Part shown: piece by piece, positions 1 through 8,958 of the stretch
How positions within the stretch are numbered: position 1 is the first letter of the stretch
Layout of the letters: each line of letters opens with the position of its first letter
Source of the DNA: Paractinoplanes deccanensis
GTDB lineage: Bacteria > Actinomycetota > Actinomycetes > Mycobacteriales > Micromonosporaceae
Direction of reading: 5' to 3'
DNA length: 64,000 nucleotides
Assembly: GCF_016862115.1 (NCBI RefSeq)
Contig: NZ_BOMI01000090.1
Span: 1 to 64,000, forward strand
The notes under the pieces: model-generated
Database searches by the model: none
What the model was told of the DNA's origin: nothing
The model's input: the letters and a program-made list of their open reading frames with translations, nothing else
Position numbers and translations under genes: made by a program

Positions 1-2
1 TG

Positions 3-1955
3 CTCCACCGGGACGGCGCCGACCACGTCGAGGTGCTGACCGGCGACCTCGTCACCGTGCCCACCCTCGACGACATCCCCCTCCACCGCGGCCGTCCCAC
101 CCTCGCCGTCATCCCCTACCGCCAGATCACCGAGCGGGGCTTCGACTGCGTCGACGACGGCGCCCCACTGGAGTGCCTGGTGGTGCGGTCGAGGCACACG
201 GCACCGCTGAGTGCCTTCCCCGCCGCCCCGCTCACCGTGCGCGACGGCGGCTTCGACATCTCCGACGACGACTACGGCGCGATCGTCGAGGACGTCCTGC
301 GCGACGAGATCGGCCACGGCGAGGGCGCCAACTTCGTGATCCACCGCGTCTTCCAGGCCACCGTCGACGGCGACCCGATCGCCGCCGCCCGCGCCGCCTT
401 CGGCCGCCTCCTCGCGAACGAGCAGGGAACGTACTGGACCTTCCTGGTGCACACCGGCACCCGCACGCTGATCGGCGCCACCCCCGAACGCCACGTCAGC
501 GTCGCCGACGGGATCACCATGATGAACCCGATCAGCGGCACCTTCCGCCACGGCTCCGGCGACCTCCTCGACTTCCTGCACGACCCGAAGGAGGTCGAGG
601 AGCTCTACATGGTGCTCGACGAGGAGCTCAAGATGATGGCCACGGTCGCCGAGCACGGCGGCCAGGTGGCCGGCCCGTACCTGAAGCAGATGGCCCACCT
701 CACCCACACCGAGTATCTGCTCGCCGGCCGCGGCTCCCTCGACGTGCGCGACGTGCTGCGCGAGACCATGTTCGCCCCCACGGTCACCGGCAGCCCGATC
801 GAGAACGCCTGCCGGGTCATAGCCCGCCACGAACGCCGCGGCCGCGGCTACTACGCCGGCGTCCTGGCCCTGCTGGACCACGACGACCAGGGCCGCCAGA
901 CGCTCGACGCCCCCATCCTCATCCGCACCGCCGAGATCGCCCCCGACGGCACCTTGCGCGTGCCGGTCGGCGCCACCCTCGTCCGCCACTCGACCCCGGA
1001 AGGCGAGGTGGCCGAGACCCACACCAAGGCCGCCGGCATCCTGGCCGCGCTGGGCGCCACGTCGGCGACCACCCCCGCCGCACGCCCCGAGGCCGAGTCG
1101 CCGGAGATCCGCGCCGCCCTGGCCGCCCGCAACAACGACCTGGCCCGCTTCTGGCTCGACTCCCGCGAACCCGGCGCCCTGACCGTCCCCGCCCTGGCCG
1201 GCCGAACCGCCCTGATCGTCGACGGCGAGGACACCTTCACCGCCATGCTCGCCCACCAGCTCAAGGCCCTCGGCCTGACCGTGACCGTGACCCCGTGGAC
1301 CACCTTCCAGTCACCGGCGATCGACTCCCTCCCTCGCCCACTCGCCCTCGACCCCGAGACCGCCGACCCTCGGCCCGCTGACCCTCGGCCCGCCGACCCG
1401 CTGACCGCCGATCTGCTGGCCGCCGATCTGCTGGCCGCCGATCTGCTGGCCGCCGACCCGCTGGCCGCCGACCCGCTGGCCGCCGATCTGCTCGTGGCCG
1501 GTCCCGGGCCCGGCGACCCGGGCGATCCGGACGACCCGAAGATGGCCGTGATGCGCGGCCTCATCGAAGCGCGCCTGGCGGCCGGGCGGCCCCTCTTCGC
1601 CGTCTGCCTCGGGCACGAGATCCTCGCCGTGCTGCTCGGTCTCGCCCTGCGCCGCCGTGACGCCCCCTACCAGGGACTCGCCCGCGACATCGATCTCTTC
1701 GGCGAGACGCGAAGGGTCGGCTTCTACTCGAGCTTCGCGGCCGTCTCGGACACGGACGACCTCACCACCCCACACGGCGAGGTGCAGATCTCCCGCGACC
1801 GAGCCGACGCGGCCGTCCACGCGCTGCGCGGACCACGCTTCGCCGGCGTGCAGTTCCACCCCGAGTCGGTGCTCAGCCGGGACGGCCTGACCGTGCTCGC
1901 GGAACTTCTCCCGCAACTGCTGTCTGATGTGGTTAGCCCCGCGAAGAACGGGTAG
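3..1955 (+). CDS. PhzE-like anthranilate/ADIC synthase (5' partial)
   Basis: Two-domain chorismate-using enzyme of the PhzE / anthranilate-synthase family, making 2-amino-2-deoxyisochorismate or anthranilate with ammonia from glutamine. The frame is open to the left edge, so the N-terminus lies outside. The first ~350 visible residues are the chorismate-binding domain (TPERH, MNPISGTFR, VTGSPIENACRVI). The last ~250 are a class I glutamine amidotransferase: AGPGPGDP, the CLGHE nucleophile (Cys codon 1605-1607) and FHPES near the end. The linker entering the amidotransferase domain carries a six-unit 15-bp repeat (1401-1490). Fusion of both domains favours PhzE over split TrpE/TrpG. The exact product cannot be told from this gene alone, and the upstream neighbours are not visible. 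Confidence 0.9.
   Translation, partial: LHRDGADHVEVLTGDLVTVPTLDDIPLHRGRPTLAVIPYRQITERGFDCVDDGAPLECLVVRSRHTAPLSAFPAAPLTVRDGGFDISDDDYGAIVEDVLRDEIGHGEGANFVIHRVFQATVDGDPIAAARAAFGRLLANEQGTYWTFLVHTGTRTLIGATPERHVSVADGITMMNPISGTFRHGSGDLLDFLHDPKEVEELYMVLDEELKMMATVAEHGGQVAGPYLKQMAHLTHTEYLLAGRGSLDVRDVLRETMFAPTVTGSPIENACRVIARHERRGRGYYAGVLALLDHDDQGRQTLDAPILIRTAEIAPDGTLRVPVGATLVRHSTPEGEVAETHTKAAGILAALGATSATTPAARPEAESPEIRAALAARNNDLARFWLDSREPGALTVPALAGRTALIVDGEDTFTAMLAHQLKALGLTVTVTPWTTFQSPAIDSLPRPLALDPETADPRPADPRPADPLTADLLAADLLAADLLAADPLAADPLAADLLVAGPGPGDPGDPDDPKMAVMRGLIEARLAAGRPLFAVCLGHEILAVLLGLALRRRDAPYQGLARDIDLFGETRRVGFYSSFAAVSDTDDLTTPHGEVQISRDRADAAVHALRGPRFAGVQFHPESVLSRDGLTVLAELLPQLLSDVVSPAKNG
1401..1490 (+). 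repeat. 15-bp in-frame tandem repeat inside the PhzE-like gene
   Basis: Six direct units of the type CTGGCCGCCGATCTG, differing by one to three bases and encoding Leu-(Ala/Thr)-Ala-Asp-(Leu/Pro) pentapeptides. It sits immediately before the AGPGPGDP motif, so it lengthens the interdomain linker without breaking the frame. A more diverged Ala-Asp-Pro run precedes it from about 1366. Confidence 0.9.
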
Positions 1956-2199
1956 CGAACAGGGTTGCCGGTGGTTCAAGGGGATCGAGAGCCTCCGCTT
2001 GGGCCACCGGCCCGCACCATCGACCCGGCACCCGAGCAATACCCGCGCGGCCGTGTCAATCAACGCGGTGCCGCAGAGCTGTCTCCCTCCGCCGGCGGGA
2101 CAGCGTCTCGGTTTGCGCAGGGCGTAGAGCCCGGCGACAAGGGGAGACCGGCGAGTACCTGCCCCGTGGGCGCTCGCCGAGCTGCGGACCGGCGGGGTG
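1956..2199. other. Intergenic region between convergent genes
   Basis: 244 bases between the stop of the PhzE-like gene and the stop of the convergent hydrolase gene. I see no convincing gene, no strong hairpin-plus-T terminator and no repeat in it. Confidence 0.5.
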
Positions 2200-3708
2200 T
2201 CAGCCGGCCAGCACATCGTCCAGCACCGCCAGGAGTCGGTCCGGCCGCTCGAAGATCGCCCGGTGGCCCGCGCCGGGGATCACGACCAGTTCCTTCTTCG
2301 GTGCGCGCACCGTCGGATACCACTCGTCGAAGAGCACCTCGAGCCCGCGCATCTCGTCGGCGCCCTGCACGAACCAGACCGGCACGGGCAGGCTCGTCGC
2401 ACTGCGCCGCAGGTCGATCTCCTGCATCCGCGGATAGAGCACCGACCAGGTGTCGAGGATCGCGTTGATCGTGTGCGCCTTCTGCAGCAACGTGTACTCC
2501 CGGACGCCGATCTCGAAGCCCAGTGACGGCTGCGCGTACGCCTCGTTCTCGTACAGCATGATCGGCTCGTATCCCCAGACGTCGGAGTAGGGCGGTGGCC
2601 CCTGGGCGGCGAGTTGCTTCGCCACGCCGTCCCGCCCCGTGGCCCGCGCCCAGGCCAGGATGTCGTCGTAGAAAAGCCTGTCGCTCGCCCGCAGATCGAC
2701 GCCCTGGCCCGTGCCGATGTAAGCGGCGAACTTCTCCGGATGACGCTGGAGCGCCAGCACCGACAGCACGGAGCCGCCCGAGTGGCCCAGCAGGTAGATC
2801 TTGTCCTGGTGGAAACGCTCCCGCAGATGATCGGCGACGTCGGCGATGTCCTGCACCATCCGGTCGAGCGTGGCGCGCGATGTCGGATCGAGCACGCGGT
2901 ACGACGCGCCGCCGCCGCGCCGATCGAGCGTCGCCATCACGAACCGCTGCTCGACGGCTTCGAGATGGCGGCGCACGGCTCCGAGCTCGGAACCGCCCGG
3001 CGCGCCGGGAACGAACAGCAGCACGGGCGCATCGGCATGTTGCCCCCGGATCATGACGTTGAGGCCGCCGACCGTGGCCAGCTCGGCGACACCGCCGGCG
3101 ATGGGCGCGGTGCGTGCCGGGACCGCGATCGCAGCGGTCACCAGCAGCACGCCCGCGGCCGGCAACGCCACCAGCACCTGCCCGAGTCGCCGCGGGACTC
3201 CCCTGCCCACGAAGAGCCCCAGCACCAGCGGCAGCAGAGTGAGCAGGGCCTGCACGCCGCGTCCGGCGGCCAGCACGACGAATCCGAACGGGCCGGCGTG
3301 CGGCGGACCGGTGGACGGACCGCTGTAACGGGTGCGGACGAGCTCGATCGCCACGACGAACGCCGCCGGCACGAGCAGGAGCACAAGCCGGGAGCGGGTG
3401 AGACGCCCGGCCGCCACGCCGATCACCGCGCTGACCGCCACCGAGCAGACCGCCTCGGTGATGGTGATCGGACCGCGCGGTGTCCACAGTCCCGCGACGG
3501 CGCCCCAGAGGGCCGCGACTACTGTCCAGAGCAGGACTGGCGCTTTCCCGAGCACGGCTGGCACCTTCCCGAGCAGGACTGGTGCCTTCCGGAGCGGGAC
3601 TGGTGCCTTCCGGAGCGGGTTTGGTGCCTGAGGAATCGGTTGCATGCCGCAGAGGATCGTCGAGGGAGACGGCGGAGCACACGATCCTTCGGAAGGGGTT
3701 GAGGCCAT
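2200..3708 (-). CDS. Membrane-anchored alpha/beta hydrolase
   Basis: Predicted alpha/beta-fold hydrolase, substrate unknown. The N-terminal ~190 residues hold about four to five hydrophobic segments, placing the enzyme at the membrane. The C-terminal ~310 residues show the hydrolase fold: FVPGAPGG as the oxyanion region, the nucleophile elbow GHSGGS, an Asp region near VQGADE, and the catalytic His in GAGHR near the end. Proline iminopeptidase-like enzymes have this pattern. The start is uncertain: ATG at 3708 or ATG at 3645. The extreme N-terminus is a 21-bp tandem repeat encoding a Leu-Gly/Arg-Lys-(Ala/Val)-Pro heptad, which may be translated filler. It is divergent from the histidine kinase at 3756. 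Confidence 0.75.
   Translation of the reverse strand: MASTPSEGSCAPPSPSTILCGMQPIPQAPNPLRKAPVPLRKAPVLLGKVPAVLGKAPVLLWTVVAALWGAVAGLWTPRGPITITEAVCSVAVSAVIGVAAGRLTRSRLVLLLVPAAFVVAIELVRTRYSGPSTGPPHAGPFGFVVLAAGRGVQALLTLLPLVLGLFVGRGVPRRLGQVLVALPAAGVLLVTAAIAVPARTAPIAGGVAELATVGGLNVMIRGQHADAPVLLFVPGAPGGSELGAVRRHLEAVEQRFVMATLDRRGGGASYRVLDPTSRATLDRMVQDIADVADHLRERFHQDKIYLLGHSGGSVLSVLALQRHPEKFAAYIGTGQGVDLRASDRLFYDDILAWARATGRDGVAKQLAAQGPPPYSDVWGYEPIMLYENEAYAQPSLGFEIGVREYTLLQKAHTINAILDTWSVLYPRMQEIDLRRSATSLPVPVWFVQGADEMRGLEVLFDEWYPTVRAPKKELVVIPGAGHRAIFERPDRLLAVLDDVLAG
3529..3633 (-). repeat. 21-bp tandem repeat in the hydrolase N-terminus
   Basis: Five head-to-tail 21-bp units beginning GAGC(A/G)GGACTGG on the plus strand (starts near 3529, 3550, 3571, 3592, 3613), the last one diverged. 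The unit length keeps the minus-strand frame and yields a basic-hydrophobic heptad just ahead of the first membrane segment. Confidence 0.8.
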
Positions 3709-3755
3709 ACTTTGGTAGGTCCTCAACGGACGCTCACCCTCGTAGGCTGCGGGGC

Positions 3756-5015
3756 ATGTCGTCGTTGTCGTTCCGGTTGCTGGTGCCCGATCCGCCGGGT
3801 GACCAGCGGTCGGCCACCCGGGACCGGGTCGCCGACCTCATAGCGGTGCTGTGCGCTCTGGCTTATGGCGCCGCCATGGTGCCGCTCGGCGACGCGACCG
3901 CGCCGTCGGCACCCATCCCATGGCAGGCCGACGTGGCACTCGGTGTGCCCTGCATCCTGGCGTTGTTCTTCCGCCGGCGGTGGCCACTCGGTGTCTGCCT
4001 CGTCGTGCTTCCCCTGGGCGCCGTGTCGGTGATGGCGACCGGCGCCATCCTGATCGCGCTGTTCACCGTCGCGATCCGCTACCGGGCCGGGGTTGTCCTT
4101 CTCCTCGCCGCGGCCCACGTCAGCACCGGCGTCGTCTACTACACGCTTCAGGACCACCCGCCCTTCCCGCTCTGGATCGACGTCGTGATGCGGGCCTTCA
4201 CCGGGCTCGCCGCGATCGGCTGGGGGCTCTTCCTGCGGGCGTACCGCAGGCTGACCCTGACACTGCGCCAGGAAGCGCGCCGGGCGCGTGAGGAACAGCA
4301 GCTGCGGGTCGACCAGGCACGGCTCACCGAGCGGTCCCGCATCGCCCGCGAGATGCATGACGTGCTGGCGCATCGCATGTCGATGGTCAGCCTGCACGCG
4401 GGCGCGCTCGAGGTGAGCAGTGACGCGCCGGCCGACGAGATCGCGTCGGCCGCGCGGACCATCCGGCTGAGCGCCCATGACGCGCTCGAGGAGCTGCGTG
4501 CGGCGATCGGTGTGCTCCGTCCGGGCCGCGCGCAGGCGGAACCACCGCAACCGGACCTCGACGATCTGGACGAGCTGGTGCAGGCCGCACGCACCTCCGG
4601 CATGAAGGTCGACTTCATCTGGCTACAGCCACCGGTCCGGCCTGCTCCCGTGGTCGGCCGCACGGCCTACCGGTTGATCCAGGAGGCGCTGACCAACGCT
4701 CGCAAGCATGCTCCCGGCAAGTCGGTGGACGTGCGTCTCGACGGTGCCGCGGGGCGCCACCTTCGCATTGAGGTCATCAACTACGTGTCGGACGCGCACG
4801 AGCACGAGGAGGCCCGGCGTCAGGAGGCACAGAGCTCGATCGGCGGCGCCGAGCTCTCCGATCATCACCTGGAGATCGAGGACGACGGGGTGCCGGGGTC
4901 GGGCGTGGGGCTGATCGGTGCCGGGGAGCGGGCGGAGTCGGTGGGCGGCCACGTGACGTACGGCCGGGAGGACGATCGTTTCCGCTTCGAGGCTTGGCTG
5001 CCATGGCGGGCGTGA
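3756..5015 (+). CDS. Two-component sensor histidine kinase (DesK/NarL type)
   Basis: Sensor kinase of 419 residues. Residues ~25-165 are four to five hydrophobic segments with almost no external loop, so the stimulus is probably sensed in or at the membrane. A short coiled coil leads into a HisKA_3 box (IAREMHDVLAH) with His201 as the phospho-accepting residue. The HATPase domain follows, with an N-box-like QEALTNARKHA and the G-box GVGLIGAGERAESVGG. An acidic, polar insertion (EHEEARRQEA) lies between the N and G boxes. ATG 3756 was chosen because hydrophobic sequence starts soon after it; upstream in-frame codons run through the hydrolase repeat. It overlaps the response regulator gene by 13 bases. 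TAGGCT before the ATG may be a -10 element of a leaderless transcript. Confidence 0.88.
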   Translation: MSSLSFRLLVPDPPGDQRSATRDRVADLIAVLCALAYGAAMVPLGDATAPSAPIPWQADVALGVPCILALFFRRRWPLGVCLVVLPLGAVSVMATGAILIALFTVAIRYRAGVVLLLAAAHVSTGVVYYTLQDHPPFPLWIDVVMRAFTGLAAIGWGLFLRAYRRLTLTLRQEARRAREEQQLRVDQARLTERSRIAREMHDVLAHRMSMVSLHAGALEVSSDAPADEIASAARTIRLSAHDALEELRAAIGVLRPGRAQAEPPQPDLDDLDELVQAARTSGMKVDFIWLQPPVRPAPVVGRTAYRLIQEALTNARKHAPGKSVDVRLDGAAGRHLRIEVINYVSDAHEHEEARRQEAQSSIGGAELSDHHLEIEDDGVPGSGVGLIGAGERAESVGGHVTYGREDDRFRFEAWLPWRA

Positions 5016-5680
5016 TCACCGAGAAGCGGCCGATCCGGCTGGCGATCGTCGACGATGACGCGCTGGTGCGCGGGGCTCTGCGACTGCTCTTCAGCCGGCA
5101 GCCCGACATCGAGGTCGTCGCGGAGGCGGAAAACGGGATCGAGGCGGTCGCCGTGGCCGCGGCCAACTGGCCGGACATCATGCTCATGGACATCCGGATG
5201 CCGAAGCTCGACGGCATGCTCGCCACCCAGCGCATCCGGAGCCGTCCCTCGGCGCCGCAGATCATCGTGTTGACGACCTTCAACATCGACGAGTACGTGG
5301 TGGAGTCGCTTCGGGGCGGGGCCAGCGGCTTCCTGCTGAAGGACTCGGCGCCGCAGGACATCATCACGGCGGTGCGCCGGGTGTCCGCGGGCGAGAGCAT
5401 GCTGTCGCCCGCGGTGATCCGCAAGGTGGTCGACCACGTGGCCGACCCGGCGGCCGGCTCGCGCCGCTCCAAGGCCAGGGCCAAACTCAACGTGCTGACC
5501 GACCGGGAGCGCGAGGTGGCGATCTGCCTGGGCGACGGCCATTCCAACGCCCAGATCGGTGCCACGCTCCGCATGAGCCTGCCCACCGTGAAGGGCCACG
5601 TTTCGCGCGTCATGGCCAAGCTCGAGCTCAACAACCGCGTGCAGGTGGCCATCCTCGTCCACGACGCGGAGCTGCTATGA
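5003..5680 (+). CDS. NarL/LuxR-type response regulator
   Basis: Partner of the kinase at 3756, translationally overlapped with it. It has an N-terminal receiver with the acidic pocket VDDDA and phospho-acceptor Asp63 (LMDIRMPK). The C-terminal LuxR helix-turn-helix begins at LTDREREVA and has the recognition helix SLPTVKGHVSRVMAKL. Length (225 residues) is normal. ATG 5003 is preferred over TTG 4994. The stop is followed at once by a 45-bp tandem repeat, and the ATGA at the stop opens a long but non-coding frame. Confidence 0.9.
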   Translation: MAGVITEKRPIRLAIVDDDALVRGALRLLFSRQPDIEVVAEAENGIEAVAVAAANWPDIMLMDIRMPKLDGMLATQRIRSRPSAPQIIVLTTFNIDEYVVESLRGGASGFLLKDSAPQDIITAVRRVSAGESMLSPAVIRKVVDHVADPAAGSRRSKARAKLNVLTDREREVAICLGDGHSNAQIGATLRMSLPTVKGHVSRVMAKLELNNRVQVAILVHDAELL

Positions 5681-5943
5681 GCGGCGCATACCCGACCAGC
5701 GGGCGCCCGACGAACGCGCAGTCGACCGGCGCACACCCGAGGGACGGGCGCCCGACCAACGCGCAGTCGACCGGCGCACACCCAAGGGACGGGCGCCCGA
5801 CCAACGCGCAGTCGACCGGCGCACACCCGAGGGACGGGCGCCCGAGAAGCGGGCGCCCGCCCGTCGGAGGGACAGAACGCGGGCCGGGACTCAGGCCGGG
5901 CCGTAAGCCGGGACGCGGTCCCGGACACGGGCCGGGGCGTGGG
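5681..5943. other. Intergenic region holding the 45-bp repeats
   Basis: Between convergent stops of the response regulator and the ABC ATPase gene. It contains the 45-bp repeat and, from 5846, a GC-rich run of short GGGCCGG/GGGACGCGG-like imperfect repeats. No separate gene is convincing. Confidence 0.6.
5701..5845 (+). repeat. 45-bp tandem repeat downstream of the response regulator
   Basis: Three near-identical 45-bp copies (5701-5745, 5746-5790, 5791-5835) plus a 10-base partial copy, differing at only a few positions. The unit starts GGGCGCCCGACCAACGCGCA. The unit length is a multiple of three, and a frame opening with ATG at the regulator's stop reads through all copies as a Thr/Gly/Arg/Pro-rich 15-mer. 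That frame then continues antisense through the ABC transporter, so translation is doubtful. Confidence 0.9.
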
Positions 5944-7149
5944 TCAGGACGCGGCCACGCCGGCCGCGCGGCCTTCGTGCAGGGTGATGTTCTTGCCGTC
6001 GCGCGGGTCGAAAAGGTGAATCTTGTCGAGGTTCAGCCAGACCCGGGCGTCGGCGCCGTCGCGCACGCGGGACTCGGCCGACAGGCGGGTCACCAGGCTG
6101 TCCTGGGGCGGCAGGTCCGCGCCGCCCGCGTCGGCGGCCAGGTCCTCCAGGTCGGCCGCGGCGGCGTGCTCGCCCTCGACGGTGAAGTAGACGTACTTGT
6201 CCGAGCCCATCGACTCGACCAGGTCGACGGGGGCGGTGAACTCGAAGCCCTTCGCCCGCTGCGCCTCGTCGATCAGCTTGGCGTCCTCGAAGTGCTCGGG
6301 CCGGATGCCGACGATCAGCTGGCGCGGGGCGTCGCCGGCGCCGAGGGTGCGCTTCATCCGGTCGCCCAGCGGCAGGTCACCGAGGGGCGTGCGCAGCATC
6401 GAGTCCTCGACGGCCGCGGGCAGGAAGTTCATCGCCGGCGAGCCGATGAAGCCCGCCACGAAGAGGTTCACCGGGTTGTCGTACAGGGTCTGCGGGTCGC
6501 CCACCTGCTGGATGTGGCCGCCGCGCATGACCACGACCCGGTCGCCCAGCGTCATGGCCTCGGTCTGGTCGTGCGTCACGTACACCGTCGTGGTGCCGAG
6601 CTGCTTCTGCAGGCGCGACACCTGGGTGCGCATCTGCACCCGCAGCTTCGCGTCGAGGTTGGACAGCGGCTCGTCCATCAGGAACGCCTTGGGACTGCGG
6701 ACGATCGCCCGGCCCATCGCCACGCGCTGGCGCTGACCGCCCGACAGGTTCGCCGGCTTGCGGTCCAGGTAGTCCGTCAGCTCCAGGACGCGGGCCGCCT
6801 CCTCCACCTTCTGGTTGATCGTGGCCTTGTCGAGCTTCGCGAGCTTCAGCGGGAACGCCATGTTCTCCCGGACGGTCATGTTCGGATAGAGGGCGTACGA
6901 CTGGAACACCATCGCGATGTCCCGGTCCTTCGGGGCCTTGTCGTTGACCCGCTGGCCGCCGATGCGCAGCTCGCCCGAGGTGATGTCCTCGAGGCCGGCG
7001 ATCATGTTGAGGGTGGTGGACTTCCCGCAGCCCGACGGGCCGACCAGGATGATGAACTCGCCGTCGGCGATCTCCAGGTCGATGCCGTGCACGGCGACGG
7101 TGCCGTCCGGATAGCTCTTGGTGACCTTGTCAAGAACGATGTCAGCCAT
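5944..7149 (-). CDS. Sugar ABC transporter ATPase (MsmK/UgpC/SugC type)
   Basis: Cytoplasmic ATPase that powers the importer encoded just upstream. Walker A is GPSGCGKST (residues 37-45), Q-loop FQSYALYP, signature LSGGQ (135-139), Walker B AFLMDEP (156-161) and the switch His in VTHDQTEA. The C-terminal ~160 residues form the OB-type regulatory domain typical of MalK/UgpC ATPases. It has a normal length of 401 residues. It is the last gene of a four-gene minus-strand operon and starts six bases after the stop of the second permease gene. MsmK-type ATPases can serve several sugar importers, so it may also energise transporters elsewhere. Confidence 0.93.
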   Translation of the reverse strand: MADIVLDKVTKSYPDGTVAVHGIDLEIADGEFIILVGPSGCGKSTTLNMIAGLEDITSGELRIGGQRVNDKAPKDRDIAMVFQSYALYPNMTVRENMAFPLKLAKLDKATINQKVEEAARVLELTDYLDRKPANLSGGQRQRVAMGRAIVRSPKAFLMDEPLSNLDAKLRVQMRTQVSRLQKQLGTTTVYVTHDQTEAMTLGDRVVVMRGGHIQQVGDPQTLYDNPVNLFVAGFIGSPAMNFLPAAVEDSMLRTPLGDLPLGDRMKRTLGAGDAPRQLIVGIRPEHFEDAKLIDEAQRAKGFEFTAPVDLVESMGSDKYVYFTVEGEHAAAADLEDLAADAGGADLPPQDSLVTRLSAESRVRDGADARVWLNLDKIHLFDPRDGKNITLHEGRAAGVAAS

Positions 7150-7155
7150 GGATAC

Positions 7156-7989
7156 CTAACCCTTCACCGCGCCGGACGTCAGGCCCGCGACGATGCGCCT
7201 CTGGAAGAACAGCACGAACAGGATGATCGGGATCGTGATCACCACGGCGGCCGCGGAGATCGCGCCGGTGGGGTCCTCGAACTGCGAGGCACCGGTGAAG
7301 AACGACAGCGCCGCCGGGACCGTGCGGGAACGCTCGGTCGAGGTGAGCGAGATGGCGAACAGGAAGTCGTTCCAGCAGAAGATGAAGACCAGGATGGCCG
7401 TGGTGAAGACGCCGGGCGCCGCCAGCGGGGCGATCACCTTGCGGAACGCCTCGCCCTGCGTGGCGCCGTCCATCTTCGCCGCCTTCTCCAGGTCCCACGG
7501 GATCTGTTTGAAGAACGCCGACAGCGTGTAGATCGCCAGCGGCAGCGCGAACGTGATGTACGGCAGGATCAGCCCGAGCCACGTGTCGAACAGGCCGATG
7601 TTGCGCTCGATGTTGAACAGCGGCGTCACCAGCGACACCTGCGGGAACATCGCGATCAGCAGCGACACCCCGACGAGCAGCGACTTGCCGGGGAAGTCGA
7701 GCCGGCTGATCGCGTACGCCGCCATGGTGCCCAGGACCACCGCGATCGCGGTGGCGATCAGCGCGATGCCGATCGAGTTGATCAGGGCGCGGACGAACTG
7801 GTCGGTCTGGAAGATCAGTTTGTAGTTGTCGAGCGTCCAGTCGCGCGGGATGAAGTTGCCGTCGGTCAGCGTCGGCGTCGTCTTGAACGACAGCGACGCG
7901 ATCCAGAGCACCGGGATCAGGGCGAAGACGACGACGACCGCGTCCAGGAAACCCCATTTGACCTTCGCGGAAGTGGTTGCGGTGGCCAT
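7156..7989 (-). CDS. Sugar ABC transporter permease (MalG/SugB type)
   Basis: Inner-membrane permease of 277 residues with about six membrane segments. The EAA loop that docks to the ATPase reads EKAAKMDGATQGEAFRKVIA, with Gly at the conserved place. Its ATG directly follows the TAG of the other permease gene (no spacer), so the two are probably translated together. Confidence 0.93.
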   Translation of the reverse strand: MATATTSAKVKWGFLDAVVVVFALIPVLWIASLSFKTTPTLTDGNFIPRDWTLDNYKLIFQTDQFVRALINSIGIALIATAIAVVLGTMAAYAISRLDFPGKSLLVGVSLLIAMFPQVSLVTPLFNIERNIGLFDTWLGLILPYITFALPLAIYTLSAFFKQIPWDLEKAAKMDGATQGEAFRKVIAPLAAPGVFTTAILVFIFCWNDFLFAISLTSTERSRTVPAALSFFTGASQFEDPTGAISAAAVVITIPIILFVLFFQRRIVAGLTSGAVKG

Positions 7990-8958
7990 CTAGCGTCGAC
8001 CCTCCTCGCTGGCGCCGGGCGCCGCCGTGCCGAAGAGCTTCACGAAAATGAAGGCGATGATGGCCACCGTCAGGAAGATCAGCACGGACATCGTGGAGCC
8101 GATGCCCAGGTTGAGCCCCTTGATCAGGTTGTTGTAGGCGATCATCGACACCGACGACGTCTCGTTGGCGCCGTTGGTGAGCACGTAGATGTTGTCGAAG
8201 ACGCGCAGCGCGTCCAGGGTGCGGAAGAGCAGCGCGACGAGGATCGCCGGCTTCATCACCGGCAGCATCACCTTGGTGAACCGCTGCCACCAGCTCGCGC
8301 CGTCCATCGACGCGGCCTTGAGCAGGTCGTCGGGCACCAGCGCGAGACCAGCCATGAGCAGCAGAGCCATGAACGGCGTCGTCTTCCAGATCTCGGCCAG
8401 GATGATGATGGCCAGTGCGCTGGCCCGTTCCGTCAGGGGCGCGCCCTCGGGGGCGAAGAGGTTCGCCAGATAGCCCGTGCCGGGCGTCCACGCGTAGCGC
8501 CAGCTGAACGCGGCGACGACCGTGACGATGCCGTACGGGATGAGGGCGGACGTGCGCACCAGGCCGCGCCCGACGAGCGTGCGGTGCATGATCAGCGCGA
8601 GGCCCATGCCGAGCACGAGCTCGACCGCCACCGAGACGACGGTGATCAGCAACGTGACGCCGAAGGCCGTCCACCAGTAGCCGTTGGTCAGCACGGTCAC
8701 GTAGTTCTCGAACCAGATGAACTGCCGGTCCTGCGGAAACTTCAGGTCGTAGCGCTGAAGGGACAGCCAGAACGAGTAGAGGATCGGGTAGGCGGTGACG
8801 ACGACCATCACCAGCGCGGCGGGCGCGCAGAGCAGCCAGCCGAGCTTGCGCTCCTGCTTCTTGCCCTCGCTCAGCTCGGCGCGCCGGCGCCGCTGCCGGG
8901 GAACGGCCTGCTGCTCGGCTGCCTGAGACGCGGCCGGCGTGGTGCTGGAGATGCTCAC
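7990..8958 (-). CDS. Sugar ABC transporter permease (MalF/SugA type)
   Basis: Permease of 322 residues. The N-terminal ~45 residues are polar and basic (RQRRRRAELS), followed by six membrane segments. The EAA loop is LKAASMDGASWWQRFTKVML. GTG 8958 was chosen because it forms a GTGA overlap with the stop of the binding-protein gene. A longer open frame exists upstream but lies antisense-free inside that gene and is not needed. Confidence 0.9.
   Translation of the reverse strand: MSISSTTPAASQAAEQQAVPRQRRRRAELSEGKKQERKLGWLLCAPAALVMVVVTAYPILYSFWLSLQRYDLKFPQDRQFIWFENYVTVLTNGYWWTAFGVTLLITVVSVAVELVLGMGLALIMHRTLVGRGLVRTSALIPYGIVTVVAAFSWRYAWTPGTGYLANLFAPEGAPLTERASALAIIILAEIWKTTPFMALLLMAGLALVPDDLLKAASMDGASWWQRFTKVMLPVMKPAILVALLFRTLDALRVFDNIYVLTNGANETSSVSMIAYNNLIKGLNLGIGSTMSVLIFLTVAIIAFIFVKLFGTAAPGASEEGRR

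Noticed and set aside
5701..5845. CRISPR array
   Set aside because: Direct head-to-tail repeats without unique spacers; same verdict for the other repeat tracts.
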